Origin: JACDER01 sp036394915
GTDB taxonomy: Bacteria; Actinomycetota; Thermoleophilia; Gaiellales; Gaiellaceae
Assembly (NCBI GenBank): GCA_036394915.1
Contig: DASWEE010000026.1
Span: 1 to 37,754, forward strand
DNA length: 37,754 nt
Direction: 5' to 3'
The translations under genes were made by a program, and so were the position numbers. The notes beneath the pieces were generated by a model. That model searched no databases. It was given only the letters and a program-made list of their open reading frames with translations, and was not told where the DNA came from. Of the stretch, positions 7,830-15,118 are shown piece by piece (the first letter of the stretch is position 1; every line of letters begins with the position of its first letter).

Positions 7830-7858
7830 GAACCGGAGTAGCACTCGCGTCTAAGGGT
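7830..7858 (+). promoter_or_regulatory. Conserved 29-bp upstream block of secreted paralogue A
   Basis: The block contains GGAGTAGCACT, then GCGTCTA and GGGT. It matches the block upstream of paralogue B (16738-16766) at 26 of 29 positions and lies at nearly the same distance from the ATG. AAC...CGTC spacing is loosely ECF-sigma-like. A shared promoter or operator is the simplest reading. Confidence 0.55.
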
Positions 7859-7865
7859 CAGGAAG

Positions 7866-9455
7866 ATGAAGGGCAAAGCGACAGCGTTCGCGATCGTGGC
7901 GGTCTTGTGCCTCGGAGTTGCGCCGGCGAGCAGCACCGCGCCCGTGGCGGCCGCGAAGAAGAAGTGCAAGGTCGTGGTCAAGAAGGTCCACGGCAAGAAG
8001 CGCAAGGTCCGCGTCTGCCCGAAAGGCAAGACCCTGCCCGCGAGCGTGTCGGTTACGCTCGATCGTGCGCACGCCGCCGCGGCCCCGATCAGTCCGGATG
8101 CCGGAGGAACCGTCAAGACGGGCCGTGCCACGCTCAGCTTCCCGGCGGACGCAGTCGTAAGCACGACGAAGGTGACGGTCACGCCGGTGACCCATGTCGG
8201 AGGGCTGTCCGGCAGCGTGCTGGGCGCGGTTCAGCTCGAGCCCGAGGGGCTGCAGCTGCTGAAGCCCGTCACGCTCACGATCGACGTCTCCTCGACGAGC
8301 GGCCTGAAGGCGTTCAGCTACGCCGGCACCGGCCGGGACTTCCATCTCTATCCGCTCAAGTTGGCGGGCGGCAAGGCGACGCTCGAGCTTTTCCACTTCT
8401 CCGGCTACGGGGTCGGTAAGGGCCTGCCTTCGCCGGCCGTCCAGAGGCTTCGCGATCGGCTGAACTCGCTCGTCGAGCTCAAGGTGCTGCAGGCCGAGAC
8501 CCACTCGGGCGTGTTCGAGGAGGCGCTCGGGGTCTATCTGGGCTGGCTCCATGACGTTAACGGCCTGCCCGGCGACGAGGCCGGCAAGTTCGCCCGGGAC
8601 GTAGCCCGACTCGAGGCCTCGCTCGCGAAGGGAATGAAGAACTTCGTCGACGACTACATCGACGACTGCGTCAATTCGCACGACCTGAACGTCATCCCGA
8701 AGGTCATGAGCGCCGCCGGCGGTTATGCGGCGACGCTCGCGTCTCGTCCCGGCGGATTCGCCGACGCGTACGACTACGCGAAGAACAAGGCGCTCAAGTG
8801 CACCACCTTCGAGCTCGACTTCGAGACGACTCTGACTCAGGACTTCAAGCAAGTCGAGGACACCGAGACCTCACACAAGCTCTCGACGAGCACACAGACG
8901 GCTCACTTCGGCGCCAAGTCGGTTCGGCTTCAGGCGGTCGTCTCCGGCCTCGGAGGCGGGTCCGGTGGGACTGCGCCGCTCGAGGTGCTCGGATTCGACT
9001 ACACGTTCAACTCCGAGCAGACGCCGAAACAGAACGGATTCCACATCGTGTGCTCGGCATCGGCGTCGGCGTCGAACGCGCTACCGGCAATCTCGTTTCG
9101 AGCGGCCGAGCTCAAGATCACTCTCGGCGATCCGCCTGCGATCGCGCTCGAGTTCGACCCGGGCGAGGTCGACGCGATAGCCACTGGCCAGTGCGTGATC
9201 CATCCGCCGGAGAACTGCGGCATCTGCGTCGACACATTCACTCCGGTCAAGCAACAGCTCGCGACCGGCGGGGAATGGCCGCTACTTCACGGGAACGAGT
9301 CCGGGGTTCACGGATATCCCGTCAAGAATTGGACCCACCTCGGTGGATCGACCTGGGCTCGGAAGACGACTACGTCGAACCCGGTGAAGATGGGTGACTT
9401 CACGTATACAGACAAGACGACGACCTTCGTCCTCAGGCACACGCCGCAGCCGTAA
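7866..9455 (+). CDS. Large secreted protein of unknown function (paralogue A)
   Basis: The 529-residue protein has a Sec signal peptide (MKGKATAFAIVAVLCLGVAPASS) and then a basic Cys-containing segment, KKKCKVVVKKVHGKKRKVRV, ending in CPKG. About residues 60-185 form a beta-rich domain with a GGTVKTGRATLSFPADAV strand, similar to ZU5-like or Ig-like cell-surface domains (VTVTPVTHVGG, VQLEPEGLQLLKPVTLTI). A helical middle part carries Cys (DDCVNSHDLNV), and the C-terminal beta region has several Cys (CVIHPPENCGICVDTF) and the ending STWARKT..FVLRHTP. I do not recognise the function. A full-length diverged paralogue is at 15119-16729. The 3' end overlaps convergent hemD by 23 bp. Confidence 0.75.
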   Translation: MKGKATAFAIVAVLCLGVAPASSTAPVAAAKKKCKVVVKKVHGKKRKVRVCPKGKTLPASVSVTLDRAHAAAAPISPDAGGTVKTGRATLSFPADAVVSTTKVTVTPVTHVGGLSGSVLGAVQLEPEGLQLLKPVTLTIDVSSTSGLKAFSYAGTGRDFHLYPLKLAGGKATLELFHFSGYGVGKGLPSPAVQRLRDRLNSLVELKVLQAETHSGVFEEALGVYLGWLHDVNGLPGDEAGKFARDVARLEASLAKGMKNFVDDYIDDCVNSHDLNVIPKVMSAAGGYAATLASRPGGFADAYDYAKNKALKCTTFELDFETTLTQDFKQVEDTETSHKLSTSTQTAHFGAKSVRLQAVVSGLGGGSGGTAPLEVLGFDYTFNSEQTPKQNGFHIVCSASASASNALPAISFRAAELKITLGDPPAIALEFDPGEVDAIATGQCVIHPPENCGICVDTFTPVKQQLATGGEWPLLHGNESGVHGYPVKNWTHLGGSTWARKTTTSNPVKMGDFTYTDKTTTFVLRHTPQP

Positions 9456-10068
9456 CGACGGCGGCGGCGAGCCCGTCCAGATCGTGGGTCTTCGCCTCGG
9501 CCACGATCTCGACCCCTGTGGCCCGCGCCGCCTCCGTCGTTTGCGGGCCGATCGAGACCGCGGGAGCCGACTGCCCAAGGGCGGCATATGCGTGCGCGGC
9601 GCTGGGTGAGGCGAGCACGACCAGGTCGGCGCTGGGGAAGTCCGAGGGGCGCAGCTCCGTCGTCTTGTACAGCGGGACAAAGTCGGCTCGCAACTCGTCC
9701 GCCAGCAGACGTCGAGCCCCTTCGGCGCCGGCGAACAGGACCCGGCCGGCGGGGCGCGGCAGGTCAGCTAGCAGGCCCTCCTGGGTCGAGACGGACGGGA
9801 CGAGGTCGGGTTTCTCGGGAAGAGCCGCGGCCGTACGCGGTCCGATCGCCGCGATCCGGCCTGGGCGTCCTCGCATCCGTTGCCCTAGCTCCCGCGCGCC
9901 GTTCGCGCTCGTGACGACAACCCAGTCGTAGCCCGACACGTCGATCTCCTCCGGCCCGACCGGCTCGATCTCGATCAGAGGGCAGATCTCGACCTCGTGC
10001 CCGAGCGCCTCGAGCCGCGCAGCGAGTTCCCCCGCTTCCTCGCGCGCCCTGGTCACGACCACCCTCAT
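9433..10068 (-). CDS. hemD: Uroporphyrinogen-III synthase
   Basis: The 211-residue protein has the HemD two-lobe pattern. The N-terminus RVVVTRAREEAGELAARLEALG and ICPLIEIEP are followed by DWVVVTSANGARELGQRM (the conserved S-x-N-G turn), RIAAIGPRTAAAL, and the second-lobe repeats LVVLASPSAAHAY and SIGPQTTEAARATG. It closes and inverts ring D of hydroxymethylbilane to give uroporphyrinogen III, in the cytosol. It is the last gene of the ccm-hem unit in this window. ATG 10068 is preferred; TTG 10104 would add 12 residues without homology and would run into the hairpin at 10104-10122. Confidence 0.88.
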   Translation of the reverse strand: MRVVVTRAREEAGELAARLEALGHEVEICPLIEIEPVGPEEIDVSGYDWVVVTSANGARELGQRMRGRPGRIAAIGPRTAAALPEKPDLVPSVSTQEGLLADLPRPAGRVLFAGAEGARRLLADELRADFVPLYKTTELRPSDFPSADLVVLASPSAAHAYAALGQSAPAVSIGPQTTEAARATGVEIVAEAKTHDLDGLAAAVVTAAACA

Positions 10069-10103
10069 CGGGCGGTCCACCGGATCGTCCCCAACCACCC
10101 CCA

Positions 10104-10122
10104 AGGGATTCCCTGAATCCCT
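10104..10122. repeat. Hairpin-forming inverted repeat between hemC and hemD
   Basis: AGGGATTC / GAATCCCT, 8-bp perfect arms around CCT, in the 78-bp hemC-hemD gap. There is no T-run on either side, so it is not a clean intrinsic terminator. It may modulate readthrough, mRNA stability or hemD translation. Confidence 0.45.
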
Positions 10123-10146
10123 GTTGTCACGGTAGCGGGGATCGAT

Positions 10147-10998
10147 TCACGCGTGGGTGCCGGAAGAGTGACGACTTTCGCTCAGTGCGACGAGCTCGGC
10201 CGCGAGCGTCGCCGGATCGTCGCCGCTGCGCCGTTCGACCCAGCTCCCGTCCTCGGCTGCGACGAGCGCGGAGAGCTTCTCGCCGTCGTGATGCGCCGCC
10301 ACGGGGGCGAGACATCCGCCGCCGATCGCGAACACGCACGCGCGCTCTGCCTCGACGCGGCGGCGCGTCTCGGGATCGTCGGCGGCGGCCACCAACTCCT
10401 CCTCCCCTGCCCGCACCTGCAGCGCCAGCGCTCCCTGACCCGCCTCAGGGAGCATCTCCTCCGGCGAGAACCGCCGGCCAATCTCGCCGCCCAACCCGAG
10501 CCGATCGAGCCCGCAGGCCGCCAGCACGACCGCGTCGAGCCCGCGCTCGCCGCGCTTGCGCAGCCGCGTGTCGATGTTCCCGCGCAGCGGCTCGATCGAC
10601 AGCGACGGCTCGAGGGCGAGCAGCTGCGCGCGCCGCCTGATCGACGCCGTTCCCACGCGCATCCCCGGCCGCAGCTCGGAGGCACCGCAGAGGGCATCCC
10701 GCGGATCCTCCCGCTCGAGGTAGGCGCCGACCACGAGCCCCTCGGTGTCGCTGGACGTCATGTCCTTGGCGGAGTGGACGGCAACGTCGATCCGCCCCTC
10801 GAGCAGCGCCTCCTCGATCTCCTTTACGAACACGCCGCGCGCCCCGATCTCTCCGAACGGCTTCGTCCGGTCGCGGTCGCCCGCGGTCGTGATCGGAACG
10901 AGCGCGATCTCGACGCCGGGCCGCCGCAAGCGTGACGCGGCGAGCTCGGCCTGAGTCAGCGCGAGCCTACTTCCGCGTGATCCGATCCGGATCAGCAT
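10147..10998 (-). CDS. hemC: Hydroxymethylbilane synthase (porphobilinogen deaminase)
   Basis: The 283-residue protein is of usual family length. IRIGSRGSRLALTQAE is the N-terminal signature. DVAVHSAKDM holds the catalytic Asp loop, VGTASIRRRAQLL and LRGNIDTRLRK carry the substrate-binding arginines, and ERACVFAIGGGCLAPVAAH contains the GGGC cysteine that attaches the dipyrromethane cofactor. It joins four porphobilinogen molecules into hydroxymethylbilane. ATG 10998 lies inside the 3' end of hemA (32-bp overlap), so expression should be coupled to hemA. Confidence 0.95.
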   Translation of the reverse strand: MLIRIGSRGSRLALTQAELAASRLRRPGVEIALVPITTAGDRDRTKPFGEIGARGVFVKEIEEALLEGRIDVAVHSAKDMTSSDTEGLVVGAYLEREDPRDALCGASELRPGMRVGTASIRRRAQLLALEPSLSIEPLRGNIDTRLRKRGERGLDAVVLAACGLDRLGLGGEIGRRFSPEEMLPEAGQGALALQVRAGEEELVAAADDPETRRRVEAERACVFAIGGGCLAPVAAHHDGEKLSALVAAEDGSWVERRSGDDPATLAAELVALSESRHSSGTHA

Positions 10999-12244
10999 CG
11001 TCGCCCAGCCCGAACAGGTCGCGAACCACGTCGGCATACGCGCCGCCGTCGGTGCCTGCGGCCGCCTCCTTCATCCGCACCGTCGGAAGGTGCAACAGCT
11101 TGTTCACGATCTGCGACGTCAGCGACTCGACCGCCTTCCGGTCGCGCTCGGACAGGTCCCCCAGCCGGCCCTCGAGCCGCGCCAGCTCGCGCGCGCGTAT
11201 CTCCTCGGCACGGGCCCGGAGGGATGCGATCGCCGGGACCACGTCGAGCGAGGCCTGCCACTCCCGGAAGCGCTCGGCCTCGGCTGCGACGATCTCCTCG
11301 GCCCGCGCTGCCTCCGTCCGCCGGCCCGCCAGGCTCTCGGACACGACAGCCTCGAGGTCGTCGATGTCGTAGAGGTAGCAGCCCGGAAGCTCGTGGATGG
11401 CCGGATCGAGATCTCGCGGAACGGCGAGGTCGATCAGGAACAGGGGCCGCCCCTTCCGCGCGCGGAGCGCACCTTCGACAGCGTGCCGCTCGAGCACGAA
11501 TCCGGCCGCGCTCGTGGACGAGACGACGACGTCGGCCTCTCCGAGCTCCCCCTCGACTTGGTCGAGCGAGATCGCCCTCGCACCGAAACGCCCCGCGACC
11601 TCCTCCGCCCGCTCGACGCCCCGGTTGGCGACCGCGGAGATCGTCGCGCCGCGCGAGACGAGATTCCGGGCCGCAAGCTCGCTCACCTTGCCGGCGCCGA
11701 TCACGAGGATCCGGCGGCCCTCGAGCTCGCCGAAGACCTGTTGCGCGAGCGCGGCTGCGGCCGACGAGACCGAAGCCGGGCTCTCGCCGATTGCCGTTTC
11801 CGACCGCACCTTCTTGCCCGCGTGCAGCGCCTGCCGGAAGAGCCGGTCGAGCACCGGGCCGAGCGGGCTGACCTCCGCGGCAGTTCGCACCTGGCCGAGG
11901 ATCTCCCCCTCGCCGGGAACGAGCGAGTCGAGGCCGGCCGCAACCCGGAACAGGTGGAGAGCGGCGGCTTCGTCGCGCAGCCGGTAGAGCACCGGTCGGA
12001 GCTCGCGTTCCGGCAGTCTCGAGAGCTCGGACAGGACGGACGACGCCCGATCCTCGGCGGGAGCAGCGTCGGGCGCCGCCAGGTACAGCTCGGTCCGGTT
12101 GCACGTCGAGAGACAGACCGCTTCGGCCCCGTCGACAGCGAGCCCGCGCGCGACGTCGGCCGCCTCACGCTCTCCGAGCGCCACCCGCTCGCGGACCTCG
12201 ATGGGCGCGAGCCGGTGCGAGGTGCCGACCAGGACGAGCCTCAT
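10967..12244 (-). CDS. hemA: Glutamyl-tRNA reductase
   Basis: The 425-residue protein has an N-terminal catalytic domain (LVGTSHRLAPIEVRERVAL; CLSTCNRTELYLA with the active-site Cys near residue 50), an NADPH-binding domain (RILVIGAGKVSELAARNL; DVVVSSTSAAGFVL) and a C-terminal helical dimerisation domain. It reduces glutamyl-tRNA(Glu) to glutamate-1-semialdehyde, the first committed step of the C5 tetrapyrrole pathway. ATG 12244 overlaps the hemX-like stop as ATGA. hemB and hemL are not in this window. Confidence 0.95.
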   Translation of the reverse strand: MRLVLVGTSHRLAPIEVRERVALGEREAADVARGLAVDGAEAVCLSTCNRTELYLAAPDAAPAEDRASSVLSELSRLPERELRPVLYRLRDEAAALHLFRVAAGLDSLVPGEGEILGQVRTAAEVSPLGPVLDRLFRQALHAGKKVRSETAIGESPASVSSAAAALAQQVFGELEGRRILVIGAGKVSELAARNLVSRGATISAVANRGVERAEEVAGRFGARAISLDQVEGELGEADVVVSSTSAAGFVLERHAVEGALRARKGRPLFLIDLAVPRDLDPAIHELPGCYLYDIDDLEAVVSESLAGRRTEAARAEEIVAAEAERFREWQASLDVVPAIASLRARAEEIRARELARLEGRLGDLSERDRKAVESLTSQIVNKLLHLPTVRMKEAAAGTDGGAYADVVRDLFGLGDDADPDRITRK

Positions 12245-13026
12245 GAGAAGTGGGCCGCCGGGAGTCCGAGCCGGACGGTGATGACGAGCGCGAATCCCGC
12301 CAGCAGCAGGTACGCGGCCTTGCGCCCGTGCCACCCTGCCTCGTAGCGCAGCAGCAGGAAGATCCCGTACACGGCCCATGTGAGCAGAGTCACCCCCATC
12401 AGCGCGTCGAAGCCGCCGCCGTGCAGGCCGAGCCGGACGAGCCCTGCGGCGATTCCTAGCGTCAGCGCGGGCAGCGCGACCGCGATCGTCCGCCCGGCCA
12501 GCTCGTCCAGGGTCACGAGCGACGGAACGCGGACGCGCAGGATCCGTGCCTCGCGCCGCTTCAATCTCCGCTCCTGCCAGAGGTAGAGAGCGGACAGCGC
12601 CGCAGCGAGCGTGAACCCGGCGAATCCGACGAGCACGAGGCCCACGTGCATGACGAGGAAGAGACTCGAGTAGCGGCCGGCCTCGCCGGTCGTCCCACCG
12701 CCCGCATACGAGACGGCGAGCAGGACGGTCACGAGCGGCATCACCGCCGCGCCGAGCAGGCGATAGCGCGGCCGGCAGCCCCAGATCAAGTACGCCGTGA
12801 CGACGAGCCAGACGAACAGGTCGAGCGAGCCCGACCAGGTCGCCCACGGAAACCCCTTTGCCTCGACGGCCTGCACCGCGAGCAGACCGGTTTGCGCGAG
12901 CCATCCCAGCCGGACACCCCAAGTCCCGAGGCGCCCGAGCAGCCCCGGTCTCCGGTAGCTCGCCCCGTAGGCAAGCGCAGCCACGGCGTAAGCGCCGAGA
13001 GCGGCCCAGAGGAAGCCCTCAGCCAA
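12241..13026 (-). CDS. HemX/CcsA-type cytochrome c assembly membrane protein
   Basis: The 261-residue protein has about eight membrane helices. The segment SLFLVMHVGLVLVGFAGFTL, followed by AALSALYLWQERRLKRR, is typical of the CcsA/ResC/HemX superfamily. The tryptophan-rich WWD heme-handling motif is not obvious, which favours a HemX-type role next to hemA over a true System II synthase. Likely roles are heme handling during cytochrome c maturation or control of GluTR level. The start is chosen as TTG 13026 because GGAGG lies 9 nt upstream and the frame overlaps the ccmD stop by 8 nt. The upstream TTG 13086 would overlap ccmD by 68 nt. Confidence 0.8.
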   Translation of the reverse strand: MAEGFLWAALGAYAVAALAYGASYRRPGLLGRLGTWGVRLGWLAQTGLLAVQAVEAKGFPWATWSGSLDLFVWLVVTAYLIWGCRPRYRLLGAAVMPLVTVLLAVSYAGGGTTGEAGRYSSLFLVMHVGLVLVGFAGFTLAAALSALYLWQERRLKRREARILRVRVPSLVTLDELAGRTIAVALPALTLGIAAGLVRLGLHGGGFDALMGVTLLTWAVYGIFLLLRYEAGWHGRKAAYLLLAGFALVITVRLGLPAAHFS

Positions 13027-13213
13027 CCTCGGTTGCCTCCCGGCTTTCGAGGTGCTCCGGCTCCTGGCGCTTTCGGGCACGCGCAAGCGCCGCCAGCTCT
13101 GCGATCTCCCGCTGGAGTCGCTGGAGCTTGAGCGCGATGATCACGACGTAGACGAGCACGGCCACGAAGACCACCAGATACGCGGCCGCGACGTACTTCT
13201 CGCCGGAGCTCAC
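13019..13213 (-). CDS. ccmD: CcmD-like small membrane protein
   Basis: The 64-residue protein has one membrane helix (AAAYLVVFVAVLVYVVIIALKL) followed by a charged cytosolic helix (QRLQREIAELAALARARKR). This is the layout of CcmD, which stabilises the CcmABC-CcmE heme-release complex. The GTG start at 13213 overlaps the ccmC stop as GTGA. Sequence identity within the family is low, so the call rests on size, topology and position. Confidence 0.75.
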   Translation of the reverse strand: MSSGEKYVAAAYLVVFVAVLVYVVIIALKLQRLQREIAELAALARARKRQEPEHLESREATEVG

Positions 13214-13893
13214 TCGAGTGCCTCCCGCAGCTCGCGCAAGCTCGTGTCGAGGCGCTTCCCCGCCAGCTCGATCCGGTAGAGCGCGGATGCGAGAGCGAGG
13301 ATCGCGGCCCAGGAGACGCAGAAGGTGAAGAACATGGATCCGGCCATCCGCGGGCCTTCCGAGCTGAACACGACCGGGTGGATGAAGTCCTGGGCCAGCC
13401 GGATCGCGAGGAAGCTGACCGGGATCAGGACGACGCCGAACAACGCGTACACCGCAGAGATGTTCGCGCGGCCCGGCCCCGGGTCGACCGAGAAGCGGAG
13501 CATGAAATACGCCGAGTAGAAGAGGAAGAGGACGAGGAAGAGGACGAGCTGCTGCGAGCTCCACGACCACCAGACGCCCCAGGAAGCGCGGGCCCAGATC
13601 GAGCCGGTGATCAGGGTCAGCGCCCCGAAGATCACGCCGAGGTGGATCGCGACGTAGCTCTCGAGATCCGCTCCCGGCGTCCGCTTCCAGAGATGGAGGA
13701 ACGCCTTCAGCGCGCCCCAGCCGAAACAGGCGTAGGCGGTCAGGGCGAGCGGGACGTGGAAGTAGAAGATCTTCTGCGAGAAGCCCTGGTCGGCGTCCTC
13801 GGGCACCCAGAAGAAGATCAGTGCGACCGCCGCAGCGATCAACACGACGGCGAGCGCAGCCGTCGCTGCTACCGCGTTATTCCGTAACCACAT
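13210..13893 (-). CDS. ccmC: Heme exporter subunit CcmC with altered WWD motif
   Basis: The 227-residue protein has six membrane helices. The two axial-ligand histidines are in IFYFHVPLALTAY and DFIHPVVFS. The periplasmic tryptophan-rich motif reads WGVWWSWSSQQ where the usual form is WGTWWxWD, so the Asp is replaced by Ser while the tryptophans are kept. CcmC presents heme to CcmE in System I cytochrome c maturation. ATG 13893 (MWLRNNAVAAT) is chosen, overlapping ccmB by 17 bp. TTG 13923 would add ten non-conserved residues. Confidence 0.9.
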   Translation of the reverse strand: MWLRNNAVAATAALAVVLIAAAVALIFFWVPEDADQGFSQKIFYFHVPLALTAYACFGWGALKAFLHLWKRTPGADLESYVAIHLGVIFGALTLITGSIWARASWGVWWSWSSQQLVLFLVLFLFYSAYFMLRFSVDPGPGRANISAVYALFGVVLIPVSFLAIRLAQDFIHPVVFSSEGPRMAGSMFFTFCVSWAAILALASALYRIELAGKRLDTSLRELREALE

Positions 13894-14518
13894 ACTCAAA
13901 GGAAGCCCAGCAGATGATCGCAAAAATGCCGTCGTAGACCGCCAGGAGGCCCAGGTACCGGCCGCCGTCGGCGACCACGCTCGCGCCGACGCCGCCGATC
14001 ACGATCGGGATCGCGAGCGGAAGGAAGAGTAGCGGCAGGAGTAGCTCCCGAGCGCGGCTGGCGGCGGCCATTGCCGCCAGCAGCGTGCCGACCGCGCAGA
14101 TGCCGAGGTCGGCGAGCGCGACGCCGGCCACCGTCGTCCCGTCCACCCCGGAGAAGAAGATCGAGAAGGCCGGCAGGGCGACGACCTCCGCCAGGATAAG
14201 AAAGGCCAGCATCGCCAGCGCCTTCCCGAGCCAGATCGCCGAGCGGTCGCACGGGGCTAGCACGAGACCGTCCAGGAGCCCCTGGTCGCGCTCGGCCGCG
14301 AACGAGCGCACGAGCCCGAGCAACGCGGTGAAGACGAGCGCGACCCAGAGCAGGCCGTAGGCCGCCTTGTTCCCGCTCGATGCCGGGAGCGCGAAGTGGA
14401 AGACGACCAGGGTGGCGACGACGAACAGGAGCATCGCCGGGACGGTGTTCCGGGCGCGCAGCTCGAGCAGCAGGTCCTTGCGCGCGAGCGTGTAGACGTC
14501 GGTGGCGTAGCGCCTCAT
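13877..14518 (-). CDS. ccmB: Heme exporter permease CcmB
   Basis: The 213-residue integral membrane protein has about six helices. The N-terminal KDLLLELRARNTVPAMLLF and the conserved AAERDQGLLDGLVLAPCDRSAIWLGK region are typical of CcmB. It pairs with the CcmA ATPase to drive release of holo-CcmE. ATG 14518 overlaps the ccmA stop as ATGA. Confidence 0.93.
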   Translation of the reverse strand: MRRYATDVYTLARKDLLLELRARNTVPAMLLFVVATLVVFHFALPASSGNKAAYGLLWVALVFTALLGLVRSFAAERDQGLLDGLVLAPCDRSAIWLGKALAMLAFLILAEVVALPAFSIFFSGVDGTTVAGVALADLGICAVGTLLAAMAAASRARELLLPLLFLPLAIPIVIGGVGASVVADGGRYLGLLAVYDGIFAIICWASFEYVVTE

Positions 14519-15099
14519 GCGAGCGCGAGGCTCCCGCTCGCGAGGCCGGCCAGTCGCGCCGGGTCGTGCGTGGCGACGAGGAAGGTCCGCCCCGGGCGCA
14601 GCTCCTCGAGCTCGCCGGCCAGGAGCTCCGTGCCCTCGGCGTCGAGCGCGTTGAACGGCTCGTCCAGCAGGAGCAGCTCCGGCTCGTGCAGGAGCGTGCG
14701 GCAGAGCGCGAGCCGCTGCACCATCCCGCGCGAGAACGAGCCGGTGCGCTCGTTCCTAACCCGCCAGAGCCCGAAGCGCTCGAGCAGCATCCCGCTCCGC
14801 TCGCGGTGCTCGGGGATCCGGTAGAGCCGCCCGTAGAGGTCGAGGTTCTCGAGCGCGGTCAGCTCGCGATAGAGCAGCGGCTCGTGCGCGAGGAAGCCGA
14901 TCCCGGCGCGGCCGGTCTCGACGCGAAGCTCGCCCGCGGTTGGGGCGAGCAGCCCGGCGCAGAGGCGCAACAGCGTGGTCTTCCCGGACCCGTTCGCCCC
15001 GGTGACGACGAGGAAGTCGCCACGCTCGAGGTCGAGGTCGAGTCCCTCGATGACACGCTTGGCACCAAACCGCCTCGACAGGCCGTGCGCGCGGATCAC
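14515..15099 (-). CDS. ccmA: Heme exporter ATP-binding protein CcmA
   Basis: The 194-residue ABC ATPase has Walker A GANGSGKTTLL, signature SFSRGMVQRLAL (a variant of LSGGQ), Walker B LLLLDEPFNALD and switch His in FLVATHD. It is the energy-providing subunit of CcmABCD. The start is GTG 15099 with TAGACT 6 nt upstream, so the ccm-hem operon appears to have its own promoter in the 19-bp gap after paralogue B. Confidence 0.93.
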   Translation of the reverse strand: MIRAHGLSRRFGAKRVIEGLDLDLERGDFLVVTGANGSGKTTLLRLCAGLLAPTAGELRVETGRAGIGFLAHEPLLYRELTALENLDLYGRLYRIPEHRERSGMLLERFGLWRVRNERTGSFSRGMVQRLALCRTLLHEPELLLLDEPFNALDAEGTELLAGELEELRPGRTFLVATHDPARLAGLASGSLALA

Positions 15100-15105
15100 G
15101 CGGCC

Positions 15106-15111
15106 AGTCTA
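15106..15111 (-). promoter_or_regulatory. Leaderless -10 box for the ccmA-hemD operon
   Basis: TAGACT on the minus strand, with 6 nt to the GTG of ccmA. The matching -35 region would lie within the 3' end of paralogue B, so the operon could be transcribed independently as well as by readthrough. Confidence 0.5.
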
Positions 15112-15118
15112 GAGCGGG

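Noticed and set aside
10967..12922. A 651-residue open frame apparently fusing an Arg-rich N-terminus to HemA
   Set aside because: The upstream 226 residues are an antisense/out-of-frame shadow of the HemX-like gene; HemA begins at ATG 12244 in an ATGA overlap.
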